Below are positions 43,995-55,288 of a DNA stretch of 64,000 bases, in pieces. Position numbers and translations under genes: made by a program. The notes beneath the pieces are model-generated. The model was given only the letters and a program-made list of their open reading frames with translations. It was not told the origin of the DNA and searched no databases. How positions within the stretch are numbered: position 1 is the first letter of the stretch; every line of letters starts with the position of its first letter. The stretch covers positions 124,001 through 188,000 of the forward strand of contig CANRNJ010000001.1 in assembly GCA_947631955.1 (NCBI GenBank). Reading direction: 5' to 3'. The stretch comes from an uncultured Lachnospiraceae bacterium (GTDB taxonomy: Bacteria > Bacillota > Clostridia > Lachnospirales > Lachnospiraceae).

Positions 43995-44185
43995 TCAAAG
44001 ACGGATCGGATGTATCGGAACTGATGGAAGTATTTGTCAACGATACTGCCTACAACAATAAATTCCCTATCACATCCGGCAGCAAACGCCGGTACAAGGA
44101 AACGGAGGAGGGTCAGCAGACTATGTGCAAAATTATGGAAAAGATTGCCAGAGAAGAACGCAGCGAAGAGTCCGAAGAGGCGTAG
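43995..44185 (+). pseudogene. Truncated Rpn-family remnant
   Basis: The duplicated segment reads in frame as the Rpn C-terminal region (KDGSDVSELMEVFVNDTAYNN) and runs to the same EEA stop. It lacks the whole nuclease core and the EGREEGRKEGRVEG tail (150-bp deletion), and has no start or promoter. It is not expected to make a functional protein. The rest of 43791-43994 is AT-rich and shows only the stray NVGL repeat. Confidence 0.85.
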
Positions 44186-44301
44186 ATACACACCCGACAG
44201 GCTCGGTGTATTCAGAAACGGATACACCGGGTCTATTATTTTATGGCAGAACCGATTTCAAAATAACTAAGCCAAAAACAGCTTCTCTTTTATCCTTCAA
44301 A
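43995..44301 (+). repeat. Direct repeat, copy 2
   Basis: Near-identical to 41969-42425, minus 150 bp. It ends exactly where the ArdC-like fragment begins (TCAAA at 44297-44301). Its terminator hairpin has drifted (GGCTCGG / CCGGGTC). Together the copies bracket 1.6 kb that holds the AlbA_2 ATPase gene. Confidence 0.92.
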
Positions 44302-44448
44302 CTGCAGCATATCGTTCTCATCGAGCATCACTTCCCCTGTCACGGGATCTAACCTGTCCTGTTCCCCTTTTACTTTGTACGGTACAGGGGCAAGGATACG
44401 GATGCTCTTTTTCTCTTTTTTCACATGGCGGTTGAAATTCGTCTGCCA
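44302..44448 (-). pseudogene. ArdC-like antirestriction/ssDNA-binding fragment
   Basis: The minus frame reads NFNRHVKKEKKSIRILAPVPYKVKGEQDRLDPVTGEVMLDEND, matching from memory the ArdC/DUF1738 N-terminal domain of conjugative elements (typical KKGEKGIKILAP). There is no proper start, and the frame is cut at the edge of the direct repeat, reading LQFEG and a stop that belongs to the repeat. It is therefore a relic of a conjugative element interrupted by the duplication event. The track ORF begins further upstream in hairpin DNA and is not a real start. Confidence 0.7.
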
Positions 44449-44516
44449 TACTTTTTCCTTTCCTTTTCCACAGGAAAATACCGCCCTGCATATTTCACAA
44501 GACGGTATTTCCCAAA

Positions 44517-44564
44517 ATAAAAAAGGCGCATGGATCATAAATAATGCTTACTTTCCATGCACCT
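44517..44564 (-). terminator. Terminator after the GNAT/antitoxin-like pair
   Basis: On the minus strand AGGTGCATGGA pairs with TCCATGCGCCT (one G-T), followed by TTTTTTATTTT, about 20 bp after the GNAT frame ends. A second hairpin (GGAAAATACCG / CGGTATTTCC) lies just beyond. Confidence 0.75.
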
Positions 44565-44585
44565 TTCGTTACTATTAAATTTTAC

Positions 44586-45205
44586 TTAAAGCAATCTCAA
44601 TAACTGCACAAGCTCATGCGGTTCGTCTTTGCTTAATGTGGTTTGTCTAGTATCAAACTGACGGAATTTGTTGTCCTGATAAAATGACAACAGGCTTTCT
44701 TCGTCATTTGCTTCCAAAAATACTACCATTCCACCTCCCATATACTGCATATCCTCTACAACGCTCCATGCCAACTCAAGCAGCTCCGCCCCCCCCCCGT
44801 AATGCGCTTATCGGCATCATTTGTATAATTTTTCCCAAGCTGTGCGATCAGAAACGCTGACATTGTGTAGGATTTTGTTTGTTCGTCAAACTCACTGATC
44901 CTCTTTATCTTCTTTTTTACTGTATTGCTGACCGTTTCATCCCGAACCGTCAAAGGTTTCAGCGCTATTGTGAAATAAGCGACTAATACCCCATCCTCCA
45001 TGTCATGCACCAAATATGTAACCGACTGGTTCTTTTTTGTAAATTCTACACAGCTCTTTTTTAGGAATTGCTCAACATCCGGGTTCTTAGGACAGGAAAA
45101 GTCGGAGATCATTCTCATAAGCTCTGGCTCTCCGACTTTTTCATTATCCCCTTGTGCCAAATACTCACGAATGTTGACAAACATAAATCTGTCACTTACT
45201 TCCAT
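44586..45205 (-). pseudogene. GNAT acetyltransferase (toxin-like), frameshifted at a G10 tract
   Basis: Two track ORFs are one gene. The first part is MEVSDRFMFVNIREYLAQGDNEKVGEPEL up to AQLGKNYTNDADKRITG. The second continues AELLELAWSVVEDMQYMGGGMVVFLEANDEESLLSFYQDNKF, the C-terminal acetyl-CoA/GNAT pattern (GG..V.LE......FY...F). They are joined in another frame across ten G (44789-44798). Eight or eleven G would give an open frame. The product would be a GNAT of the kind found in toxin-antitoxin pairs, which acetylate aminoacyl-tRNA. It overlaps the antitoxin-like gene by 14 bases. It may be a true mutation, an on/off switch or a sequencing error. Confidence 0.78.
44789..44798. repeat. C10/G10 homopolymer inside the GNAT gene
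   Basis: Ten consecutive C on the plus strand (G on the coding strand) exactly at the frame break. Confidence 0.95.
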
Positions 45206-45383
45206 TCGCTTTCTCCCTTTTCATTTTAAGAAACATCAGATCATCTTTACCCTTTAACTGTCTTGCAGCCACAGGAACACGGTTTGGGCGGTCATTGGCA
45301 GATGCTTCAATCGCATCGGCAAACATCTCCACCTGTTTCTTTCCGGAAATGACAAAGTTTTTCGTGATGCTTGAAGTTGCCAT
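45192..45383 (-). CDS. Small antitoxin-like partner of the GNAT
   Basis: A 63-residue basic protein starting MATSSITKNFVISGKKQVEMFADAIEASANDRP, with a very strong site AAAGGAGGTG before the ATG. Its stop lies 14 bases inside the GNAT gene, the usual antitoxin-first, overlapping order. No ribbon-helix-helix pattern is obvious, so antitoxin function is inferred from position and size. Similar proteins paired with GNAT genes occur in Clostridia as far as I recall. A perfect palindrome lies 28 bp upstream. The track start is 15 codons too early. Confidence 0.72.
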   Translation of the reverse strand: MATSSITKNFVISGKKQVEMFADAIEASANDRPNRVPVAARQLKGKDDLMFLKMKREKANGSK

Positions 45384-45410
45384 AAGAAACACCTCCTTTG
45401 CCAGTACATG

Positions 45411-45436
45411 ATTATTATTTGCCTGCAAATAATAAT
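45411..45436. promoter_or_regulatory. Perfect 12-bp palindrome upstream of the antitoxin-like gene
   Basis: ATTATTATTTGC-CT-GCAAATAATAAT. Antitoxins usually bind such palindromes to repress their own operon; it could also form an mRNA hairpin. No U-run follows. A good promoter pair was not found. Confidence 0.6.
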
Positions 45437-45516
45437 ATGGCTCGTTCTAAACATAGTTATTCTGAAAGCAAAAGCTTCCATATCTGTTGACATTTTGCTT
45501 ACTTATATTTTCCTAA

Positions 45517-45677
45517 CTATATTTTATGATGTTTCCGCCGCTTTCGCAATAAGAATGTTTTGAAATCTATATGTCCACCTCTTTCTGTTTTTTTTATTTC
45601 CGCCTGTTTTTGCGTCCCGGCTGCCTGCGTTTTGAACAGTTCCAGTTTCTCATAATAAAACTTCTCATGTTCCTCGT
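45517..45677 (-). pseudogene. Possible gene remnant downstream of hemZ
   Basis: A minus-strand frame reads NEEHEKFYYEKLELFKTQAAGTQKQAEIKKTERGGHIDFKTFLLRKRRKHHKI and a stop, in a frame different from hemZ. There is no start codon or ribosome site in it. The composition (charged, helical, basic tail) looks protein-like and may be the C-terminal end of a lost mobile-element gene. I do not recognise a family. Confidence 0.35.
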
Positions 45678-47171
45678 TTACATTTCTTCAAATAATCTCC
45701 GTTTCCGCTCGATCATCTCGTCGATCCTCTCGATATACTGGGCCACTTCCTTCACATTCTCGCACCGCTCGATCAGGATATTCTCCCGGCCGTCCGCCAT
45801 AGTCGTTCGGGTAACTTTCTTGGTGATCGAACCCGCCCCTAGCGCAAGAATGGTCTGTTTCTCCTCCATAATGAGAATATTATAGATGCCATATCTGCCA
45901 TCGACGGCATACCCGACATTCTCAAAATTGCCAGACATATTTTTCTGGCGGTACAGATAGTAAGGCGCCATGCCCATCGCATCCGCGCCAAGGGCCGCAA
46001 TCTGCATCATTTCTTCCGTGTTATTGTAAGCGGTGATCCCGTGTTCTTCGATCCATCTGCCCAGACCGGCGGCCCGCTTGACCGCCAGAGAATGTACTGT
46101 CAGGGATTCGGGCGCCAGCACCAGGATCGATTCTATCGTAGACCGTACATCTTCTTTGTCCTCACCCGGCAGTCCTAAAATGATATCCATGTTGATATTG
46201 TCAAATCCGGCTTTCCGCGTCATATGAAAGGCATCTGCCACCTGCCTTACGGTATGCTGTCTGCCGATCAGCTTAAGCGTGCTCTCCTTCATGGTCTGCG
46301 GATTGACGGAGATCCTCGTGACGCCATGTCTGCGCATCACTTTGAGTTTTTCATCCGTAATGCTGTCCGCGCGGCCCGCCTCTACGGTAAACTCCTGTAC
46401 CGTACTGAAATCAAAATATTTTTTCAGCGATGTGATCAGTCTGTCGATTTCTCCGGCGGAGAGGGATGTCGGCGTGCCGCCTCCTATGTACACGGTGTCC
46501 AGTATTTTGCCCCGGTACAGCTGCGCCGCCGTCTCCATCTCTTTTTCCAACGCTGTCAGGTAGTCCGGCACGCGCTCTTTCCACGCGCCGATCGGATAAG
46601 AGGTAAAGGAACAATACAGGCATGTAGTCGGGCAGAACGGTATGCCGACGTAAAGGCTGTAACCGTCCTCATAGTGCAGCGTGCTGAGGATCTTCCGCTC
46701 GCGCTGCGCGATCTCTATGCCAAGATCGATCTTTTCCTCGCTGACAAAGTGCTTCTCGCGCAGAAAGGCCGCGATCTCCTGCTCGCTTTCCCCGTGTTCC
46801 AACATTCCCATAATGAGTTTGGTCGGCCGGACGCCCGTCAGATTGCCCCACGGAAGAGATATGCCGGTTTCTTCCTGAAGAGATGTGTACAAAAAGCGGC
46901 CGAAGGCATTTTTGTATTCGTCGCTTTCCGTCTGATCGGTATTCCACCATGTATAGGAGTTTGATTTGTTATGTAAACCATCGTGGACGATAAATTCCAC
47001 ATGGTCGTCCAGAAACTTTAATTCCATCACCGGAGGCGTTTCCAGAATCTTTCTGTCTTTTATCACAGAGTCCGGCGTCAGGATCTTTACGTCCCACGCC
47101 GGATAAAATGATTTCACCAGAGCATGGATCTCATATTCATACTGTGCTTTGCTGCTCTTTATGATCTGCAA
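45678..47171 (-). CDS. hemZ: Oxygen-independent coproporphyrinogen dehydrogenase HemZ-like radical SAM protein
   Basis: A 497-residue radical SAM enzyme. The N-terminal extension of about 170 residues (MQIIKSSKAQYEYEIHALVKSFYPAWD...) is characteristic of HemZ rather than HemN or HemW. The cluster motif is CPTTCLYCSF (C180, C184, C187), followed by YIGGGTPTSL and VEAGRADSIT. In Bacillus HemZ is linked to anaerobic haem synthesis, but no other haem genes are near, and in anaerobes the true role is unproven. It lies downstream of the 254-bp eno-hemZ spacer, in which I see no gene. Confidence 0.88.
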   Translation of the reverse strand: MQIIKSSKAQYEYEIHALVKSFYPAWDVKILTPDSVIKDRKILETPPVMELKFLDDHVEFIVHDGLHNKSNSYTWWNTDQTESDEYKNAFGRFLYTSLQEETGISLPWGNLTGVRPTKLIMGMLEHGESEQEIAAFLREKHFVSEEKIDLGIEIAQRERKILSTLHYEDGYSLYVGIPFCPTTCLYCSFTSYPIGAWKERVPDYLTALEKEMETAAQLYRGKILDTVYIGGGTPTSLSAGEIDRLITSLKKYFDFSTVQEFTVEAGRADSITDEKLKVMRRHGVTRISVNPQTMKESTLKLIGRQHTVRQVADAFHMTRKAGFDNINMDIILGLPGEDKEDVRSTIESILVLAPESLTVHSLAVKRAAGLGRWIEEHGITAYNNTEEMMQIAALGADAMGMAPYYLYRQKNMSGNFENVGYAVDGRYGIYNILIMEEKQTILALGAGSITKKVTRTTMADGRENILIERCENVKEVAQYIERIDEMIERKRRLFEEM

Positions 47172-47425
47172 GATTATACCGTACCCTTCCCGTCTTTGGG
47201 CAGATGCCGCATACAGCCGTCTTCTGCGCGGACAGCGCTCCTCACTGTTTCTGCCGGTTTTCCGTATTTACGATGATAATCTCATGTTACTACAAATCGG
47301 CGCATCTGTCTAACAATTATATTGCCGTATTCCGCCATCGCATATCCCGCGGTCCGCGCCCATGTTCCGCGTTCTGCCATCGTCCATCCCACGGCCGCCT
47401 CATCGCAGTCCGCGCCGCAGGATGT

Positions 47426-50268
<2,843 letters not shown>

Positions 50269-50325
50269 ACAAGCCTTCTGCCTTTCTTACGATATCTCTG
50301 TCCGTGGACGGATATTGGTACCGTC

Positions 50326-52155
50326 CTATTTTTCATCGTTTTCCGACGGCTGTTCCTGATCCAGATCGATCAGATCTTCCAGATCTTCTTCCAACAGTTT
50401 TGCCGCCTTTTTCTTTTTGCGGATCACAAGGAATACCGCCAAACCTGCTATCGCGGCTGCCACAGCTGCAATGATGATGCCGATAAGCAGTCCTTTACCG
50501 CTTTTAGAGCCTTCCTCTTCCGGCATCATGCCGCCTTCCATCATCGATTCGTCGTACATCATATCGCCGCCAAATTCCTCCGTTACATACAGTGTGATCG
50601 GCTTCTCCACCGTGCTCACATTTCCGGCCTCGTCTTCGTACGAGATCTCCATATTGACAGTTCCGTCGTCCATCGTCGCTGCGATTCCCGTCAGCATCAC
50701 ATCCACATTTCCGGTGGCGCCGGACTGCAGATTGCCCACAAACGCAGACGCTTCGTCGATGGAATCCGCCACGAACTTCACCTGAACATTGTACAGCGTC
50801 GTCTTGCCGGTATTGTAGATACTGAACATGACATTGGACTGCGAACCGACCGTGATATCCGCAGGAACCACTTCCGGTATGCTCGTGTCAAAACGGCTCT
50901 CCTGCGAGATCGGAATGGACACGCTCGCCTTGTCCGTAATATCGAACATAGTCGGCGTATCGTACTTCATGTTTACATCCAGCACATACGGTTTCTGCGC
51001 GAGATCGGCTTTGGCCGTCATTTCTATGACAATATCCGCCTCCGTATCGGCGCTGATCTGGTCCATATACACAGAACTGGATCCGGATGTGGGCAGGAAC
51101 GCGGCATAGGTATTCGTCTTGTCGTCCCCTTCCGTGGCCGCCTGCATATCAAAAAGCACGTTCGACACCGTCGTGTCCTTGGCCGTATTCTTCACATGAA
51201 TCGTCAGGGTAAACGTGTCCCCCGCAAAGACTTCCGCAGGATCCGTTTCAAATCCGGTCACAACGATACGCGGCTTTGAACCGTTCTCCTCATGGCCGCT
51301 GCCGCCGATGATGCCGCTTCCGGGTTTCCCTTCGGTCTTGACATACACCGTAAGCACCGCCGGTTCCTCGCAGCGGACGCCCGCTTTGGTATAGGAAACG
51401 TTGAATTTCAGCGGATAGTATCCGCTCATTACGTCGCTCCTTGCCGTAAAGTAAAACGTGAACTCCCTTCTGTTCTCCATCGCCTTTTCTTTCGTATCAT
51501 TGCCGGGGATAAAAGGCTCCGTCTGGAGATAACTGGTCATATCCGGTTCAAAAGGCCATTCGGTGACGAGCGTTGACGTCTGCGGCTCTACGATCAGATC
51601 ATTCAGCTCTTCCGTTCCGAAATTAATGACCGGCAGAACGATCGCCACCCGCTGTCCATAACTTACCGTAGGCGTTGACCAGTTGTCCCCCACCTGCAGG
51701 AACTCGCTTGTGGACTGCGTTACCTGCGCCACCGCCGTGGACTCCATAAGGGATTTTGTGGAAGCGACATATGACCACAGATCCGCAACAGACATTTCCG
51801 TGTTGGCTATGTAATACACGGCGCTGTCGAATACCTTGTGGACATTTTCCATCACTTTTTCGTCAAGCTGATACCGCACTTCCAGACTCTGCATGAAGTA
51901 GAGCATATCGGCGTCCGCATCTCCCCGGTCGTCGTTGTTGATCACGCGGTCAGACGTCCTGTCGCCGATCGATATGGCGTTGGAACTGAGGCTGTCGGAA
52001 GCAGCCTCCGCATACGGTATCGGCTCCCAGATATACTTTCCCAAGGGAAGCGACAGGACGACCGCCGTCCCCAGCATGACTCCGAGCAGATACTTTGCCG
52101 TTTCCCACGCGCTTCTGCGTTTCTTTGATCCGCCTTGTTTCGTTATCTTTCTCAC
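50326..52155 (-). CDS. COG1361-like extracellular protein with C-terminal membrane anchor
   Basis: A 609-residue exported protein. A signal or anchor segment lies near residues 21-40 (AKYLLGVMLGTAVVLSLPLGKYIW). Several beta-rich domains follow (FETDPAEVFAGDTFTLTIHVKNTAKDTTVSNVLFDM, VPADITVGSQSNVMFSIYNTGKTTLYNVQVKF), resembling the CARDB/NEW3-like domains of COG1361 proteins. A C-terminal helix (GLLIGIIIAAVAAAIAGLAVFLVI) and acidic tail close it. The start codon is GTG, overlapping the ATPase stop by four bases. Such proteins often replace the HlyD-like adaptor of MacB systems in Gram-positives; that is an inference from position. Confidence 0.82.
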   Translation of the reverse strand: MRKITKQGGSKKRRSAWETAKYLLGVMLGTAVVLSLPLGKYIWEPIPYAEAASDSLSSNAISIGDRTSDRVINNDDRGDADADMLYFMQSLEVRYQLDEKVMENVHKVFDSAVYYIANTEMSVADLWSYVASTKSLMESTAVAQVTQSTSEFLQVGDNWSTPTVSYGQRVAIVLPVINFGTEELNDLIVEPQTSTLVTEWPFEPDMTSYLQTEPFIPGNDTKEKAMENRREFTFYFTARSDVMSGYYPLKFNVSYTKAGVRCEEPAVLTVYVKTEGKPGSGIIGGSGHEENGSKPRIVVTGFETDPAEVFAGDTFTLTIHVKNTAKDTTVSNVLFDMQAATEGDDKTNTYAAFLPTSGSSSVYMDQISADTEADIVIEMTAKADLAQKPYVLDVNMKYDTPTMFDITDKASVSIPISQESRFDTSIPEVVPADITVGSQSNVMFSIYNTGKTTLYNVQVKFVADSIDEASAFVGNLQSGATGNVDVMLTGIAATMDDGTVNMEISYEDEAGNVSTVEKPITLYVTEEFGGDMMYDESMMEGGMMPEEEGSKSGKGLLIGIIIAAVAAAIAGLAVFLVIRKKKKAAKLLEEDLEDLIDLDQEQPSENDEK

Positions 52156-52958
52156 TTCTGCACCCTTTGATCCTTTCCCGGCACGGCTATGTCCTCGTCC
52201 GACATATTTTCCCCGCGCCTGTCTTCTATCTCTATGATCTTTCCGTCCTTGATCCTTAAGATCATATCCGCAAAACCCGCCAGATAATTGTCATGCGTCA
52301 CCATGACGAGCGTCTGGTTCTTCTCCCGGACGATCTTTTTCATCAGATTCATCACTTCCACGGAAGTATTGGAATCCAGATTGCCGGTAGGTTCATCCGC
52401 AAAAATGATCTCCGGCTCCACCACGAGCGCTCTCGCTACGCCCACGCGCTGCTGCTGTCCGCCGGACATCTGGTTCGGCCTGTGCTTCTTATATTTGGTA
52501 AGCCCCACCAGATCCAGCATCTCTTCCGCTTTGGCTGTCCTTTTCTTCTTGTCCATTCCCTGAAAAGTAAGCGGCAGCGCCACATTCTCAATGGCGTTCA
52601 TCGTTCCCATCAGATTGAACGACTGGAAGATAAAGCCGATGTGTTCCCGTCTGAACGCCACCAGTTTATTTTCGGACTTGGTTTCCATGTGTTCCCCGGC
52701 GATCACGATCTCCCCTTTGGTAGGTTTCTCCAATCCTGCCAGCATATTGAGCAGCGTGGATTTGCCGGAACCGGAAGCGCCCACGATGGCGCAGAAACTG
52801 CCCCGGTCGATGGAGAAACTGACGCCATTGAGAGCGCGCACTTTCGTTTCGCCGACACGGTAAATCTTATATAGATCCTTTACACAGATAACAGGACCGT
52901 TTTTTGACGGCGTCTTTTGGTCCGCCCGCCCATCCTCTTTCTTATCTACGATACCCAT
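52152..52958 (-). CDS. ABC transporter ATP-binding protein, MacB/LolD type
   Basis: A 268-residue ATPase: Walker A GASGSGKSTLL, Q-loop FIFQSFNLM, signature QMSGGQQQRVGVARAL, Walker B IIFADEPTGNLDS and H-loop VMVTHD. It belongs to the MacB/LolD/FtsE class that energises the FtsX-type permease two genes downstream. An N-terminal extension of about 24 charged residues precedes the core. AAGGGAGATCGC precedes the ATG. The 83-bp gap upstream contains a GC-rich inverted repeat (GCAGGCGGC / GCCGCCTGC) without a U-run. Confidence 0.93.
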   Translation of the reverse strand: MGIVDKKEDGRADQKTPSKNGPVICVKDLYKIYRVGETKVRALNGVSFSIDRGSFCAIVGASGSGKSTLLNMLAGLEKPTKGEIVIAGEHMETKSENKLVAFRREHIGFIFQSFNLMGTMNAIENVALPLTFQGMDKKKRTAKAEEMLDLVGLTKYKKHRPNQMSGGQQQRVGVARALVVEPEIIFADEPTGNLDSNTSVEVMNLMKKIVREKNQTLVMVTHDNYLAGFADMILRIKDGKIIEIEDRRGENMSDEDIAVPGKDQRVQK

Positions 52959-53041
52959 GCGATCTCCCTTGATCCTGCGGCGGCAGGCGGCACATCCCGC
53001 CTCATCCGCGCCGCCTGCGTTTCAGCCGCCTTTTCGGCCGT

Positions 53042-55288
53042 TTATTCTCTATAGGCCGTATCTTTTTTCACAAAATCCGGTATCTGACCGTGCTTTAGGG
53101 AAAATGTATCCTGCACCTTCTTATAAGGATAATCGATATCGGGTTTAAATGCAATAGTAATTGTATAATTTTCGTCCAAATAGTCATAAGACGGATCATC
53201 CGGATCCTTCTGCCGCCACATCTGATAAAAATCATCGGGATAGGCCGTTTCCATGATCCGGCCGATCTGAGCGGGATCGTCATACACCACCGTCACGGCT
53301 CTGTTGCCGTACCACCCGTCCTGATAGGCATAATCCGCTTCGGCCACGGCATAAGAATTGGTCACATAACCGGCCGCGGAACCCGTTTCCTCATAATTGT
53401 TGTTTGTCACAGCCAGACTCTCGATATCCGCCAGATTCGGCTGCAGCGGATAGTATGCGCCTTTGTCCGACAGCAGGCTTACGGTGTTCTGAAAACTTTC
53501 ATAAACCGGAAGCGTGACCGTTCCCATCGTATTTTTTATCATGATCTTTCCGCACATATCGTTCGCCGAGGCAAAAGAGTAGTCATATCCTTCCATATCG
53601 GCATCCCACGCCTGATAGAGTTCTGCCACATCCGCGGGATCCATCTCCGCCTGCATACTGCCGTTGGTATAATACAGCCGCGTATCTTCGTCCGTCAGGC
53701 ACTGTGGCGTCGCCGCAGGCATGTAGACGCCTGCCCGGTATTCTTTTGTGCCGATAACGGCGTCTATGATCCTTGCCATATCCGGATCGAGCAGATCCAC
53801 ATTGTAGCAGCGCGAGACCTCCCTGCCGTTTTTCAGCCTGTACAGGATGGATACATACCGGTACGATCCCGGCTTTTCTGTGGAAACATCCGCCTTGGCA
53901 TGTTTCCTCTGCCAGCACTGTTCAATTCCCTTTTGGGCCAGTGCCGTGACTGCATCCGTATCGGTCAAATACATATGTTCCTGTGCATATTCAAACGGCG
54001 ACAGCCGCGATTTCGTTTCGTAACCGGTTCCGGCCGGATCTGGGTCCGTGCCCTCCGCTTCGGTATATTCCCAGTAATCCTGCGTATAATCATAAAACGC
54101 AACGACCGCGCTTTCGATCTGATCCTGATCGGGTATATAACTATCATACCCAAATACATCAAACCAGAAAAGACAAAATATTACCAGTGAAACAGACAGC
54201 GATGCGGCGCTGGACACCAGATGCTTCGCCACCGCCCTGATATCGAACTCATAGACGGCTTCGAGGATGCAGCTGAACAGTACCGCCGCCCCGATAAGCG
54301 TCAGGAAAGTGATCGCCGTGTTCTCCTCCGACCACCTGTACATCAGGTATGCGGTAAAGAGCGTTCCGCTTACCACAATGACCCCTTTGAGAAAAGGCCA
54401 GATCACCGGATAGGCAATGGTCCTTCCCGCCATCTCCGCCGGGCGCTTCCGGTAGCAGAGATAAGCCAGGATCCCCAGTACGGCCGCGCACAGCGCCCAC
54501 TTTATGAGGACAGGCGCGATGCCCGAAATAAACTGGGCCGGCTGGGAGCCAAATTTCCGCGCCCATGAATAAGTACCGTTGGCATATTCAAAGAGAATAC
54601 TGGGTTCCAGTTCTTCCCGCGAAAAATCACGGCATCTCGTGTCAAAAAAAGTCAGCTGCAGCACTCCGCCGACCCAATACAGCCATTCACCCAGCACGCT
54701 TGCAAACGCAAAGCCCAGACAGGCCATGATCCGGTTGCCCGTCAGCATGATCACAAGGATGAACAGATTCAGATTGACCAGAAAATAGAACATGTTGAGG
54801 ACAAACGCCATTATACAGCTGCCAACCACCATGCCGGACACCGCTCCGTACGCCGCGGCCGTCAACAGTCCCAGCACCAGACTGATCGCATAGGGGATCA
54901 GCCAGATCAAGACGCTGTTGCAGTAGATCACCATGAAACGTTCTTGTTCCCTGACCGGCACACTTTTGTACAGATCCAGCTTTTGTCTGTCATGAAGCCA
55001 GCCGAATCCCTGAAGAGCAATGACGGCGGCAAGAACGAACAGCATGATCACGACCCTGTCGTTGGTGTGGAATCCGAGCGCATCCGAAGCTGCGTCCGCA
55101 AGCATCCTGCGGTATATTTCTTTTGTGCCGTACAACCCGCTCAGATTTCTGGAATGGATACGGGACATATACACCAGCGTCACGCCGGGATACATGATCA
55201 GATGCGCGATCATGCTCACAGCCCACACCCATATCCTTCTCTTATTATTCTCCCTGCATTTATCCCAAAATGATCTTTTTAATGTCAT
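53042..55288 (-). CDS. ABC exporter permease with large extracellular domain (YtrC/D-like locus)
   Basis: A 748-residue polytopic protein: helices near IWVWAVSMIAHLIMYPGVTLVY, VVIMLFVLAAVIALQGFGW, a group of further helices, then a soluble region of about 330 residues (SVADIES region rich in Tyr and Asp). It follows the ATPase with an overlap of 29 bases, so it is the permease of this YtrA-regulated exporter. It resembles Lachnospiraceae ABC permeases of unassigned substrate, perhaps antimicrobial-peptide or wall-antibiotic defence by analogy to YtrABCDEF. The start at 55288 follows GGAGGTGG; the track start is 28 codons early. Confidence 0.8.
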   Translation of the reverse strand: MTLKRSFWDKCRENNKRRIWVWAVSMIAHLIMYPGVTLVYMSRIHSRNLSGLYGTKEIYRRMLADAASDALGFHTNDRVVIMLFVLAAVIALQGFGWLHDRQKLDLYKSVPVREQERFMVIYCNSVLIWLIPYAISLVLGLLTAAAYGAVSGMVVGSCIMAFVLNMFYFLVNLNLFILVIMLTGNRIMACLGFAFASVLGEWLYWVGGVLQLTFFDTRCRDFSREELEPSILFEYANGTYSWARKFGSQPAQFISGIAPVLIKWALCAAVLGILAYLCYRKRPAEMAGRTIAYPVIWPFLKGVIVVSGTLFTAYLMYRWSEENTAITFLTLIGAAVLFSCILEAVYEFDIRAVAKHLVSSAASLSVSLVIFCLFWFDVFGYDSYIPDQDQIESAVVAFYDYTQDYWEYTEAEGTDPDPAGTGYETKSRLSPFEYAQEHMYLTDTDAVTALAQKGIEQCWQRKHAKADVSTEKPGSYRYVSILYRLKNGREVSRCYNVDLLDPDMARIIDAVIGTKEYRAGVYMPAATPQCLTDEDTRLYYTNGSMQAEMDPADVAELYQAWDADMEGYDYSFASANDMCGKIMIKNTMGTVTLPVYESFQNTVSLLSDKGAYYPLQPNLADIESLAVTNNNYEETGSAAGYVTNSYAVAEADYAYQDGWYGNRAVTVVYDDPAQIGRIMETAYPDDFYQMWRQKDPDDPSYDYLDENYTITIAFKPDIDYPYKKVQDTFSLKHGQIPDFVKKDTAYRE

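Noticed and set aside
43967-44227. Minus-strand ORF over repeat copy 2
   Set aside because: It is the antisense of the Rpn remnant, matching the same shadow over copy 1 (41887-42351).
44290-44538. Intact 82-residue gene
   Set aside because: The N-terminal 30 residues fall in terminator hairpin DNA, and the end lies in the direct repeat; only the middle resembles ArdC.
45571-45885. 104-residue plus-strand ORF
   Set aside because: Overlaps the 3' end of hemZ in antisense with no ribosome site.
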